A DNA stretch of 40,378 nucleotides. It comes from Bacteroidota bacterium. Lineage in GTDB: Bacteria > Bacteroidota > Ignavibacteria > Ignavibacteriales > Ignavibacteriaceae. The DNA is taken from NCBI GenBank assembly GCA_023453665.1, contig JAEXTA010000163.1, positions 1 to 40,378 of the forward strand. Direction: 5' to 3'. Under the pieces are notes generated by a model. It made no database searches and was not told the origin of the DNA. It saw only the letters and a program-made list of their open reading frames with translations. Positions within the stretch are counted from its first letter, which is position 1, and each line of letters begins with the position of its first letter. Both the position numbers and the translations under genes were made by a program. This document shows positions 16,660 to 24,687 of the stretch, piece by piece.

Positions 16660-16697
16660 AAAAAGTGGAGTTATATTTTTGTATAACTCCACTTTTT
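16660..16697 (-). terminator. Strong intrinsic terminator after the C1 peptidase gene
   Basis: AAAAAGTGGAGTTATA (16660-16675) and TATAACTCCACTTTTT (16682-16697) form a perfect 16-base stem with a six-base loop. Read on the minus strand it starts four bases after the peptidase stop, and the descending arm ends in CTTTTTATTTTC, a good T-run. It isolates the peptidase transcript from the gat operon downstream. Confidence 0.9.
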
Positions 16698-16700
16698 TAA

Positions 16701-17924
16701 TTATTCAGAAAATTTCGGCAGGTATTCTTTCAGCATATCTTTATGAACCATGAAGTCCATCATTTTAAGTTTTACGTAATCTTCATGATAAAAATAATAT
16801 CCCTTTTCGCCTGTGTTGCGGGAACCTGAGCCAGAGTCTTTAATTAAAAACCATGTCTTGCCATCAAGTACTTCATATCCAACAAGATGAATTCCGTGAT
16901 CATCAGTTGTTGTTAAATTACTGAAACGGAATTGCCTGCTGTTTTCATCAATATATTCAGAAGGAATATCAAAGGTTGGAACGACAGCACATTTGGTCCA
17001 GCTATCATAACCGGGTTCGCTAACGTCTCCGCCGATTACAAGTGTATAACCATTCTTAATAGAATTTTTTATGATCTTCATAAAATCTTCAAGCGGCAGG
17101 TTATAGTAATCTTTGTTATGCCACCAATTATCGGGAACTTCATATTCAACTTTTTTCCAGTAAGGCTGCTGCATATATGAAAGCACATCTATGTAATCAT
17201 CCATATTCAGTTTTAAATAGTTGTTGAGATATTCTTTCGGTGTAAGCTTTTTCCCATCAACTTCAACCTCGGTCACAGGTTCACCAAGGTAATGATTGAG
17301 GATTGATTTTGTAACTGCGATTATCTCTTCTTCATTCCAAGCATTTGTTATTTTTACATTTTGCAGATACGTCTGAATTTCTTTTACCATTTCACTATGG
17401 TCGTGAAATTGTTGTCCTGTTAACAATCCGGTACAAGCAGTTGCGGGAACAATCCCATGAGTTTTATAGATTCTGATTACCGCATTTAAACTTGATCCTT
17501 CTTCAACAATTGAATTGCCTCTTGTGCGAACAAACTCTTTTGCCTTCTCGATATATTCATAATAGGCAGTATATATTGGTGAAAGACTAACTTTCTTTCC
17601 TGAAATACGAAATATTTCTGATTCAAAAAATGATGTTGTTGAGAAAGACCAGCAGGTACCAGTGTTGCCTTGTGATATCGGATCGTTGTGCCAGAAGTAC
17701 TTAAACTCTTCTTTCGATTGAGGATAATTCATTCCTGTAAAATCCAATCTGAAAGATTTCTTTTTTTCTTTAGTTGGATTTTTGAATTCACTGATTCCTT
17801 TTTCAATTTCCTGGAAGAATCCCGGCTTGGGTTCAACAAATATACCTTTGTTTTTATCCTGTGATTTTAGGAATGAAGTGGAAACAAAAAGTAGAATAAC
17901 AAGAATTGATGTAATTGATTTCAT
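16701..17924 (-). CDS. Secreted C1-family cysteine peptidase (bleomycin hydrolase/aminopeptidase C-like)
   Basis: The start at 17924 is chosen over a longer frame from 17975 because AAGGGA lies seven bases upstream and the product then begins with a signal peptide (MKSITSILVILLFVSTSF, ending KSQ), giving 407 residues. The catalytic Cys is in NTGTCWSFS (about residue 91), after the oxyanion Gln in PISQGNTG, and the catalytic His is in DDHGIHLVGYE (about residue 345). The third member, normally Asn in a NSWG motif, appears as Asp in WFLIKDSGSGS. The long insert with KEIQTYLQNV and NWWHNKDYYNLPL recalls bleomycin hydrolase-type enzymes. Probably a periplasmic or surface peptide scavenger. It is a single-gene unit closed by a strong terminator. 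Whether Asp is the subfamily norm needs alignment. Confidence 0.88.
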   Translation of the reverse strand: MKSITSILVILLFVSTSFLKSQDKNKGIFVEPKPGFFQEIEKGISEFKNPTKEKKKSFRLDFTGMNYPQSKEEFKYFWHNDPISQGNTGTCWSFSTTSFFESEIFRISGKKVSLSPIYTAYYEYIEKAKEFVRTRGNSIVEEGSSLNAVIRIYKTHGIVPATACTGLLTGQQFHDHSEMVKEIQTYLQNVKITNAWNEEEIIAVTKSILNHYLGEPVTEVEVDGKKLTPKEYLNNYLKLNMDDYIDVLSYMQQPYWKKVEYEVPDNWWHNKDYYNLPLEDFMKIIKNSIKNGYTLVIGGDVSEPGYDSWTKCAVVPTFDIPSEYIDENSRQFRFSNLTTTDDHGIHLVGYEVLDGKTWFLIKDSGSGSRNTGEKGYYFYHEDYVKLKMMDFMVHKDMLKEYLPKFSE

Positions 17925-18273
17925 AATACGTCCCTTGTAATAGTTAGTGCAACCATTAAAATATCTGTTAACCAAAATTATAGATAAAAGAATGGATTAT
18001 GAAATTATTAAATGAGATTAATTATATAACACGAAAGTGATATGAAAAATCTATGAACAAAAAAATAGTACACTGATCATTAAGATTCTTATGATTTATT
18101 ATGATCATAACCAATCTTAATTAATTATAAAAATCAATGAGTCAATATATTTGATCAAGCTTTTTAAAATATTCTGTCCAGCAAAAAAATCCTTTTTATT
18201 TGAGGACAAAAAAATGTTAATCGACTTTAAGGAATTTTAATTAAATTTCTGGTACACTATTGACTGTAAAAAT
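17925..18273. other. Intergenic region with a 41-base interrupted palindrome
   Basis: This AT-rich gap separates the divergent C1 peptidase and FkbM genes and holds both promoters. The one clear structure is the interrupted palindrome at 18080-18120: TTAAGATT and TTATGAT on the left, ATCATAA and AATCTTAA on the right, with an eight-base centre and small offsets (one base left, two right). There is no T-run after it on either strand, so it looks like a regulatory or structured site and not a terminator. No convincing small gene. Confidence 0.5.
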
Positions 18274-19044
18274 ATGTTCGAATCATTAATCGTTTTTTTA
18301 AAGAAAATTATAATACTTCTTAAACCTCGTAATTTATTTCTAAGAACAAAATTATCTGATGGGACAGTACTTCTTGGAATAAATAAACCTGGATTTGGGG
18401 GGAGGGGATTATTTTTACTTGGGGAGAAGATTGAACCTGAATTATCTAATTTAAATCATTTTTTGATGACTGGTGATGTGTTTATTGATGTTGGTGCAAA
18501 TTCAGGAATGTACACATTAAAAGCAGCTTCACTAGTTAAAGATTCCGGATTAGTTTTAGGAATAGAACCCGTAACCGAAGTTCTTTTCATTCTGGAAAAG
18601 AGTGTGCGATTAAATAAATTTAAAAATATTAGACTTCGAAACATATGTGTTGGTGAAAAAAATTCTGAAAGAACCTTTTGGATAAATCATAATCAACCAA
18701 ATAGTTCAAGTATATCTGTTAAAGTCGGCGAAGCAGAGAGCACCTCTGTTTTGACTGTTACTTTAGATGATCTTGTTAAATGGGAAAATTTAGAAAGAGT
18801 TGATTATTTAAAAATTGATGCCGAAGGTGCAGAATCTGAAATATTAGAAGGAGCCAAACTTGTTATCGAACGATTCAGACCAATTATTCAGTTTGAAGAA
18901 ATCGTTAATTCAGTCCATTACGATTTTGAAGATTACACGGTATTTAAAGCTGAAAATAGTTTCAATGTTCTGTTAATACCGAACGAAAGTGAAAAGATTT
19001 TAGTCCCAGAAAAATTAGGCTGGAAGAAAGTTAAATCTTACTAA
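18274..19044 (+). CDS. FkbM-family SAM-dependent methyltransferase
   Basis: A 256-residue soluble methyltransferase. The SAM motif is GDVFIDVGANSGMYTLKAA (about residues 66-84), with the acidic end of strand 2 at LGIEPV. Later family features are VLTVTLDDLV and the post-motif VDYLKIDAEGAESEILEGA, which is diagnostic of FkbM enzymes (a G.E..I..GA ending). FkbM proteins O-methylate sugars or polyketides, often in surface glycan loci; the substrate here is unknown. No operon partner: neighbours are a divergent peptidase and a convergent aminotransferase. Codons look even more A/T-biased than neighbours, which could mean recent acquisition, but I did not measure it. No clear Shine-Dalgarno. Confidence 0.88.
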   Translation: MFESLIVFLKKIIILLKPRNLFLRTKLSDGTVLLGINKPGFGGRGLFLLGEKIEPELSNLNHFLMTGDVFIDVGANSGMYTLKAASLVKDSGLVLGIEPVTEVLFILEKSVRLNKFKNIRLRNICVGEKNSERTFWINHNQPNSSSISVKVGEAESTSVLTVTLDDLVKWENLERVDYLKIDAEGAESEILEGAKLVIERFRPIIQFEEIVNSVHYDFEDYTVFKAENSFNVLLIPNESEKILVPEKLGWKKVKSY

Positions 19045-19086
19045 ATTATAAAATTGTGATTTTTTCAATTTAGAACTTGAATTCTA

Positions 19087-20436
19087 TCAACTAATTGTCT
19101 CCATAATCTTAACTGTCTTCTCAACATCTTCTTCAAGAGTTACCAGACTCGGTGCTAATCTTACAAACCAGATTTTATAAGGCGTTACACTTGCTGCAAT
19201 TTTATTATCCCAAAGTTGTCCTACAAAGTCAAACGGAACTTTACCTTCAACTTCAAAGCATGTAATACCTGATGATAATTCTTCACTCATTGGTGTTATC
19301 ATTTTTATTTTTTTGTTTTCTGATAATCTTTGTTTGAGCATTGTATTGAGAGAGTGAATTCTATCCTGAACTTTCTGCCTCCCAATCAATTTATGAAACT
19401 CAAAAGCCGCATCAACAGCCCAGCGATGCTCAAACGCTTTGAATCCACCCGGAGTCATAAGTACGGACTTTGCAATTTCTTTCGGTGGTTTTGCATTCAT
19501 CCAGATTTCATAATTATCAAGATCAAAAGTTGGAATTGTTGCATGTGTAAGATTCCACGCTCGATCAGATGCCCAAACTAATCCGGTCCCTCTTGGTCCG
19601 AAAATCCATTTGTGCGTACCGGCAATAAACACATCACATCCAAGTTCGGGAATGGTCGTGTTCTCAATTCCAAAACCGTGAACGCCATCGACGCAAAAAA
19701 TTATTTTATCTTTTTCATCGCGATTTCTGTTAATCTCTTTTATTGCATCCGACATTTTTGCAATCGGCAGTTTCATCCCTGAAGAAGAATGAACCCACGT
19801 AACTACCACATATTTGGTTTTGGAAGAAATATTTTTTCTAAGCCGATCAACGATTTCCTCTGCTGATGTAGTGACACCATATTCGTAAAGAGAAATTCTT
19901 TTTATCATCGCACCCGTTCGCTCAGTTTTTAAACTTAATGAAGTCTCAGTTGAATAATGATCGTGAGTGGTTGTAAGAATTTCCTGGCCGGCTTTTAAAT
20001 CCATCGAAGTATAAAAAGTTCCCAACCCCATTGTTGTGCTGTCAGTCAAAGCGATGTTGTGCGGGTTAACTCCAAGATACTCTGAGGCTGCTCTGAGTAC
20101 ACTTGCTTCATGTTCTAACTCCTTTTCAAAAATATAACCTATAGGGTTTTTATCCAACCCAACTCTTATTTTCTCAATTGCTTTTCTTACCGGCTCAGGA
20201 TGCGATGTAAGAAAAAAATGTGCCATCTGAATCATGTTTTTGTCAAGCGGAAATAAATCTTTTATTTCCTGCCAGCTTCCAGGATTAAATGATGGGGCAT
20301 ATTTATCAATTGAACTATGCCTGAATCCTGTTGAAGTGAATGCAGCAGCCCCCAGCAACAAGCCTGTTCTTACTAAAAAATCTTTCCTGCCAATTACATT
20401 ACTTAATTTCGATGTTCCTGGAGTCCGACCAAACAT
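19087..20436 (-). CDS. Class V aminotransferase (cysteine desulfurase / isopenicillin N epimerase-like)
   Basis: A 449-residue PLP enzyme. The catalytic Schiff-base Lys is Lys276 (IAGTHKWIFGP), with Asp250 (FCVDGVHGFG) and the ALTDSTTMGLGTFY loop for the cofactor. The N-terminal 37 residues contain GRKDFLVRTGLLLGAAAFTS, which looks like an export signal; it has Arg-Lys instead of twin Arg, so Tat export is possible but not clear. The product is probably active outside the cytoplasm or anchored to its membrane. The start is supported by GGAGGA five bases upstream. The Class V family includes desulfurases, epimerases and kynureninase relatives; the WVHSSSGMKLPI segment and lack of an obvious catalytic Cys loop argue against a simple IscS. 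Substrate unknown. Divergent from the GH20 gene. Confidence 0.87.
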   Translation of the reverse strand: MFGRTPGTSKLSNVIGRKDFLVRTGLLLGAAAFTSTGFRHSSIDKYAPSFNPGSWQEIKDLFPLDKNMIQMAHFFLTSHPEPVRKAIEKIRVGLDKNPIGYIFEKELEHEASVLRAASEYLGVNPHNIALTDSTTMGLGTFYTSMDLKAGQEILTTTHDHYSTETSLSLKTERTGAMIKRISLYEYGVTTSAEEIVDRLRKNISSKTKYVVVTWVHSSSGMKLPIAKMSDAIKEINRNRDEKDKIIFCVDGVHGFGIENTTIPELGCDVFIAGTHKWIFGPRGTGLVWASDRAWNLTHATIPTFDLDNYEIWMNAKPPKEIAKSVLMTPGGFKAFEHRWAVDAAFEFHKLIGRQKVQDRIHSLNTMLKQRLSENKKIKMITPMSEELSSGITCFEVEGKVPFDFVGQLWDNKIAASVTPYKIWFVRLAPSLVTLEEDVEKTVKIMETIS

Positions 20437-20593
20437 AAATTCCTCCGGTTAAATTGTATGAATACTTTTGGTTTACAGCGGGGTGATTGAAGTCTTGATT
20501 TACTTCGATGGGAAACTAACTTTTGAATCAACGAAAGTCAAAATAATTTTTGTACGAAATGAGTTATCGATAAAACAAAGATTATTAACTAAT

Positions 20594-20621
20594 TTGCATC
20601 AGTAAATTTCTATTATATAAA
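20594..20621 (+). promoter_or_regulatory. Possible promoter directly before the GH20 gene
   Basis: TTGCAT (20594-20599), 16 bases, then TATAAA (20616-20621) gives a sigma70-like pair. The predicted start of transcription would be about five bases before the ATG at 20633, so the message would be almost leaderless; that agrees with the absence of a Shine-Dalgarno site there. Weak evidence in AT-rich DNA. Confidence 0.25.
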
Positions 20622-20632
20622 TCAATATTTTT

Positions 20633-22864
20633 ATGAAAATTTTATTCTTTCTTCTACATTTGTTACTAGTGACAAATCTTATGAGTCAGCCTGACATAAA
20701 CATAATTCCAAAACCTCAATCATTAATTCTTGGCAGCGGAAGTTTCACTTTTTCTGAAGAGACAAGGATTTATTGCGACAAATCAACCGAAACAATTACT
20801 GAATACTTTTGTGATTTTCTGGATGAACTAGGAATAAAAAAAGAAGTTTCAACTTCACAACCGATTAGTGAAGTAAATAAAATAGTTTTTGAATTAGTTG
20901 ATGAAGAACTCGTCCCTCATAAAGAAGGATATAAAATTTTAGTTAATGAAAAGTCTGTCAAAATCCAGGCTTCGGAACTTAACGGTATGTTCTATGCAGT
21001 TCAAACATTAAAACAGTTATTACCTTATCATGAAGTTTCGTTAACAAAAAATAAATTTAAAATTCCCTGTGTTGAAATTTATGATTACCCGCAATTCCAG
21101 TGGCGTGGGCTTAACCTTGACTGCTGCCGTCATTTCATGTCAAAAGATTTTGTTAAGAGATATATCGACTTACTTGCATTTCATAAAATGAATGTACTTC
21201 ACTGGCATTTAACCGAAGACCAGGCATGGAGAATTCAAATAAAAAAATATCCGTTGCTTACAGAGAAAGGTGCTTTCAGAACTTATGATGATGGTACAGT
21301 CTATGGCGGCTTTTATACTCAGGATGATATTAAAGAAGTGATTGACTATGCTGCCGGCAGATTCATAACAGTTGTTCCTGAAATTGAATTACCGGGACAT
21401 TCAGTCGCAGCATTATCATGTTATCCTGAACTTTCATGTACAGGCGGACCATTTGAAGTCGGAACGATCTGGGGAGTTTATAAAGATGTTTATTGTGCTG
21501 GTAAAGAAAACACATTTATATTTTTAGAAGATGTTCTTGACGAAGTCATTAATCTTTTTCCCGGCACATATATACACATCGGCGGTGATGAAGTTCCAAA
21601 AGACAGATGGAAAGAATGCCCGGACTGCCAGGCAAGAATCAAATCTGAAAATTTAAAAGATGAACATGAACTGCAAAGTTTTTTTGTAAAACGAATTGAA
21701 AAATTTGTTAACTCAAAAGGAAAAAGAATTGTAGGATGGGATGAAATACTTGAAGGTGGTTTGCCGCCCGAAGCAACAGTCCAATCCTGGAGAGGTTTGC
21801 AAGGCGCCATTGATGCGGCGAAGCAAGGTCACGATGTCATTGTATCACCAACTTCACATTGTTATTTTGATTATGGAATTGAAACAACCGATCTTAAAAA
21901 AGTTTATTCTTTCGATCCGGTTCCCGTTGAATTAAATGCTGATGAAAAAAAACATATACTTGGCGGCGAGTGTAATATGTGGAGTGAATATGCACCACAG
22001 GAAAAGGTTGACAGCAGACTTTTTCCAAGAATACTAGCATTGGCTGAAGTTGTCTGGACATATCCTGCTGAAAGAGATTATGACGAATTTTTAAAAAGAG
22101 TTAAATCACATTATCTGCATCTTGAAATACTCGGGGTAAGTTACGGACCTGAAGAAATTCCATTTAAAATTAATTCTGAATATGACAGACAATCAAATTC
22201 ATTTAAAGTTGAAATTGAAAAACTACAAGATGATATCGATATTTATTTTACCGCAGATGGAAGTGACCCTGAGCCAAATTCCCGTCTGCAGATAAATCCT
22301 TTCATAATTGATAAGACATCTATAATAAAAGTTGCTGCGTTTGTAAATCAAACCAATGTTGCTAATTCAGACAGAAGTTTTTCTTTGCACAAAGGTATTT
22401 CAAAAAATGTAGTCTATTCTTTTCCGTATCATAAGAATTATACTTCTTCCGGTGATAATGCACTTGTTGATGGATTACACGGTACAGATAATTTTCGTGA
22501 TGGTATGTGGCAGGGTTTTAATGGAACAAATTTCGAAGTATTAATTGATCTTGGTTCTGTACAAAACATTAATAAAATATCAACAGGATTTATCCAGGCA
22601 ACATCATCGTGGGTTGTTTTTCCTGAGTATGTTGAATATTCACTTTCAACCGACGGAATAAATTTTAGCGATACACATAAAGTTCAATCTCCTTCAACAA
22701 TGAGAAATCCTGATCCGACAATTAAAAATTATAGCCGGTTGTTTGAAAATACTAAAGCTAAATTTGTTAAGATATTCGCGAAGAATATTGATGTGTTACC
22801 TGAATGGCATCCGGAAGCAGGTGGTAAACCCTGGTTAATGGTCGATGAAATAGTGATTGAATAA
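20633..22864 (+). CDS. Secreted beta-N-acetylhexosaminidase, glycoside hydrolase family 20
   Basis: A 743-residue exo-hexosaminidase that removes terminal GlcNAc or GalNAc from glycans (chitin, peptidoglycan or host glycan fragments). Residues 1-18 are a signal peptide (ending LMSQ). Residues about 22-150 are the GH20b N-terminal domain; residues about 150-500 are the (beta/alpha)8 barrel with WRGLNLDCCRHFM, HWHLTEDQAWRI and the catalytic pair Asp319-Glu320 in HIGGDEVP. VQSWRG and GGECNMWSEYAP complete the active site. Residues about 520-600 are a chitobiase-like Ig domain and residues about 610-743 a F5/8 type C-like carbohydrate-binding domain (FRDGMWQGFNGTNFEVLIDLG). No T9SS tail. Ends VDEIVIE. 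The length fits the multidomain Bacteroidota enzymes. Confidence 0.95.
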   Translation: MKILFFLLHLLLVTNLMSQPDINIIPKPQSLILGSGSFTFSEETRIYCDKSTETITEYFCDFLDELGIKKEVSTSQPISEVNKIVFELVDEELVPHKEGYKILVNEKSVKIQASELNGMFYAVQTLKQLLPYHEVSLTKNKFKIPCVEIYDYPQFQWRGLNLDCCRHFMSKDFVKRYIDLLAFHKMNVLHWHLTEDQAWRIQIKKYPLLTEKGAFRTYDDGTVYGGFYTQDDIKEVIDYAAGRFITVVPEIELPGHSVAALSCYPELSCTGGPFEVGTIWGVYKDVYCAGKENTFIFLEDVLDEVINLFPGTYIHIGGDEVPKDRWKECPDCQARIKSENLKDEHELQSFFVKRIEKFVNSKGKRIVGWDEILEGGLPPEATVQSWRGLQGAIDAAKQGHDVIVSPTSHCYFDYGIETTDLKKVYSFDPVPVELNADEKKHILGGECNMWSEYAPQEKVDSRLFPRILALAEVVWTYPAERDYDEFLKRVKSHYLHLEILGVSYGPEEIPFKINSEYDRQSNSFKVEIEKLQDDIDIYFTADGSDPEPNSRLQINPFIIDKTSIIKVAAFVNQTNVANSDRSFSLHKGISKNVVYSFPYHKNYTSSGDNALVDGLHGTDNFRDGMWQGFNGTNFEVLIDLGSVQNINKISTGFIQATSSWVVFPEYVEYSLSTDGINFSDTHKVQSPSTMRNPDPTIKNYSRLFENTKAKFVKIFAKNIDVLPEWHPEAGGKPWLMVDEIVIE

Positions 22865-22892
22865 TATTCAGTAGTAGAGGATTATTAAAGAA

Positions 22893-23780
22893 TTATCTTT
22901 TCGCTCTTATAAACTCTATTAAATTATTAAATTGTTCACACTCTTCACTACTGAACTCTACACTTGCAATATCAAAAACTATCTGCAGCCACCTTATATT
23001 TAATTCCCTGGCAGCAAATTCAATTTCTGTTTTATACTGAACCTGATCCTTAAGCGCTATTTCAGAAAACTTAATTGCAGCTTTTATGTTAACATAGTTT
23101 ACAAGTTTACTATCATTACATATTTGAATTAATTTCCTGAAATGCTCTTTTTGCAATGCGGCTATATTAACCGCCCTGGCTCCTGCATATTTCAGTAATT
23201 CTGTAAACTGAAGTGTTTTCAGTTTATTGTCTGCTGATATTTCCATTAATCTGGTAAAACTCTTAGGAATTTCATACTTCTTTTCTAATGCTTTATGATA
23301 TGCTTTATCAATCGCAATAAAAACTGCATACGAAATATTGTTCTTTGCTCTTTCAATAATTTCAGTACTATTTCTTATATCCATCGCAATCTGGATTACC
23401 TTTTCATATTCACCATTATGAATGGCTTCATCAAGAGCCTTATTCTGAATTTCTACAGGAGAAAATTTTTGCTGTTCTTTTTCTTTTACTTCCTGCAGGC
23501 GGGTCTCGACATTCACATTCATCGGAGTTGCATTTATTATTTCAATTATTTTTTCATCAAGAGTAAGCACCTTTAATTTGTTCATTGTTATTTTTTCAAT
23601 TATCATTCTGTAATGTTTGTCATCAACATTAAAACTTACAATAAAGTCTTCGCCAAGTTCTCCGATCAATAAAGGACCAACTATCAGATCAGATATTGAC
23701 TCCTCAAGTCGTTTTAATAGTTCTTTTAATTTCGTTACTTCAGATGAAGAAGCTTTAACGATAATTTTTTCAAACATCAT
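22893..23780 (-). CDS. Uncharacterised helical cytoplasmic protein
   Basis: I do not recognise this 295-residue protein. It has no signal peptide, lipobox or membrane segment. Residues 1-85 alternate short strands and helices (DLIVGPLLIGELG, EDFIVSFNVDDKHYRMIIEKI), like a small alpha/beta domain. Residues 90-130 are charged and partly coiled (RLQEVKEKEQQKF). Residues 130-295 are almost all helix with a hint of helical repeats of about 40 residues (ALDEAIHNGEYEKVIQIAMDI; AGARAVNIAALQKEHFRKLIQI; AAIKFSEIALKDQVQYKTEIEFA), as in armadillo/TPR-like solenoids. It is convergent with the GH20 gene and divergent from the NRDE gene. Two adjacent ATG codons (23780 and 23777) could start it. The DNA appears AT-rich and codon-biased like a real gene. 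Confidence 0.7.
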   Translation of the reverse strand: MMFEKIIVKASSSEVTKLKELLKRLEESISDLIVGPLLIGELGEDFIVSFNVDDKHYRMIIEKITMNKLKVLTLDEKIIEIINATPMNVNVETRLQEVKEKEQQKFSPVEIQNKALDEAIHNGEYEKVIQIAMDIRNSTEIIERAKNNISYAVFIAIDKAYHKALEKKYEIPKSFTRLMEISADNKLKTLQFTELLKYAGARAVNIAALQKEHFRKLIQICNDSKLVNYVNIKAAIKFSEIALKDQVQYKTEIEFAARELNIRWLQIVFDIASVEFSSEECEQFNNLIEFIRAKR

Positions 23781-23910
23781 AAGATTAAGACCCCAATACC
23801 CTGAATTTTGTTAATAAATGTGAACGATTTAATTTTCAGCAAAAATAATATAATTATATGTTTATTGCCTCATTCTCAAATAATCATTTTTCAGATTCAC
23901 GGAAATAAAA

Positions 23911-24687
23911 ATGTGTCTCATAATCCTGAGTTTAAAAACTTTTAAAGATTACCCGTTTGTGATAGCGGCTAACAGGGATGAATTCTATAACCGCCCTGCG
24001 CAAGCTGCGGCGTTCTGGAATGAGCATCCATATTTGCTCGCAGGAAAAGATTTGAAGGATGGAGGAACATGGCTCGGCATCACACGAAACGGGAAATTTG
24101 CCGCTCTTACTAACTTTCGTGATTTACGTAATATTAACGAATCTGCACCCAGCCGCGGAAATCTTGTTAAGAACTTTTTAATAAATAATATTACAGCAGA
24201 AGAATATTCAGAAATACTTTTGTCCGAAGGAAGAATCTATAACGGCTTCAACCTGATTTGTGGAAATCTTAAAAAGTTATTTTACTTTTCCAATATCAAC
24301 GGTAAAGTTGAAATTATTAACGAAGGGATTCATGGACTCAGCAATCACCTGTTAAATACAAATTGGCCCAAAGTTGATTCAGGAAAAAAGAAATTAAAAG
24401 ATCTGCTTGCTTCCAATCACGTTGAAGCTAACAGAATTTTTGAACTACTGTATGATGAAACACCTGCGGCGGATAATAAATTACCCGACACTGGCGTTGG
24501 AATTCAATTGGAAAGATTACTTTCACCTATGTATATAAAAAGTGAGCAGTATGGTACACGCTGTTCTACAGTCATCTTAATTGATAAAGAGAACAACGTG
24601 ACCTTTGCTGAAAGTACTTATGACAATGTCACTCAAAAATTGTCTAAAGTCGAATTCAAATTTAAAATTGATGATGATCATTTATAA
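23911..24687 (+). CDS. NRDE-family protein (TANGO2-like)
   Basis: A 258-residue cytoplasmic protein of the NRDE/TANGO2 family. The N-terminal Met is followed by Cys2 (MCLIILSL), an Ntn-hydrolase-like nucleophile position, and NRDEFYNRP at residues about 28-36 gives the family its name. GGTWLGI, ALTNFRD and the end-segment YGTRCSTVILID are the other conserved blocks. Human TANGO2 affects membrane lipid and haem handling; the bacterial role is not established. The stop overlaps the convergent GH13 gene by ten bases, with no room for a terminator. No sign of operon partners. The assignment is strong, the function open. Confidence 0.93.
   Translation: MCLIILSLKTFKDYPFVIAANRDEFYNRPAQAAAFWNEHPYLLAGKDLKDGGTWLGITRNGKFAALTNFRDLRNINESAPSRGNLVKNFLINNITAEEYSEILLSEGRIYNGFNLICGNLKKLFYFSNINGKVEIINEGIHGLSNHLLNTNWPKVDSGKKKLKDLLASNHVEANRIFELLYDETPAADNKLPDTGVGIQLERLLSPMYIKSEQYGTRCSTVILIDKENNVTFAESTYDNVTQKLSKVEFKFKIDDDHL

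Noticed and set aside
19087..20436. Tat export signal on the aminotransferase
   Set aside because: The motif has Arg-Lys, not twin Arg; the hydrophobic stretch fits an export signal or membrane anchor but Tat export is not proven.
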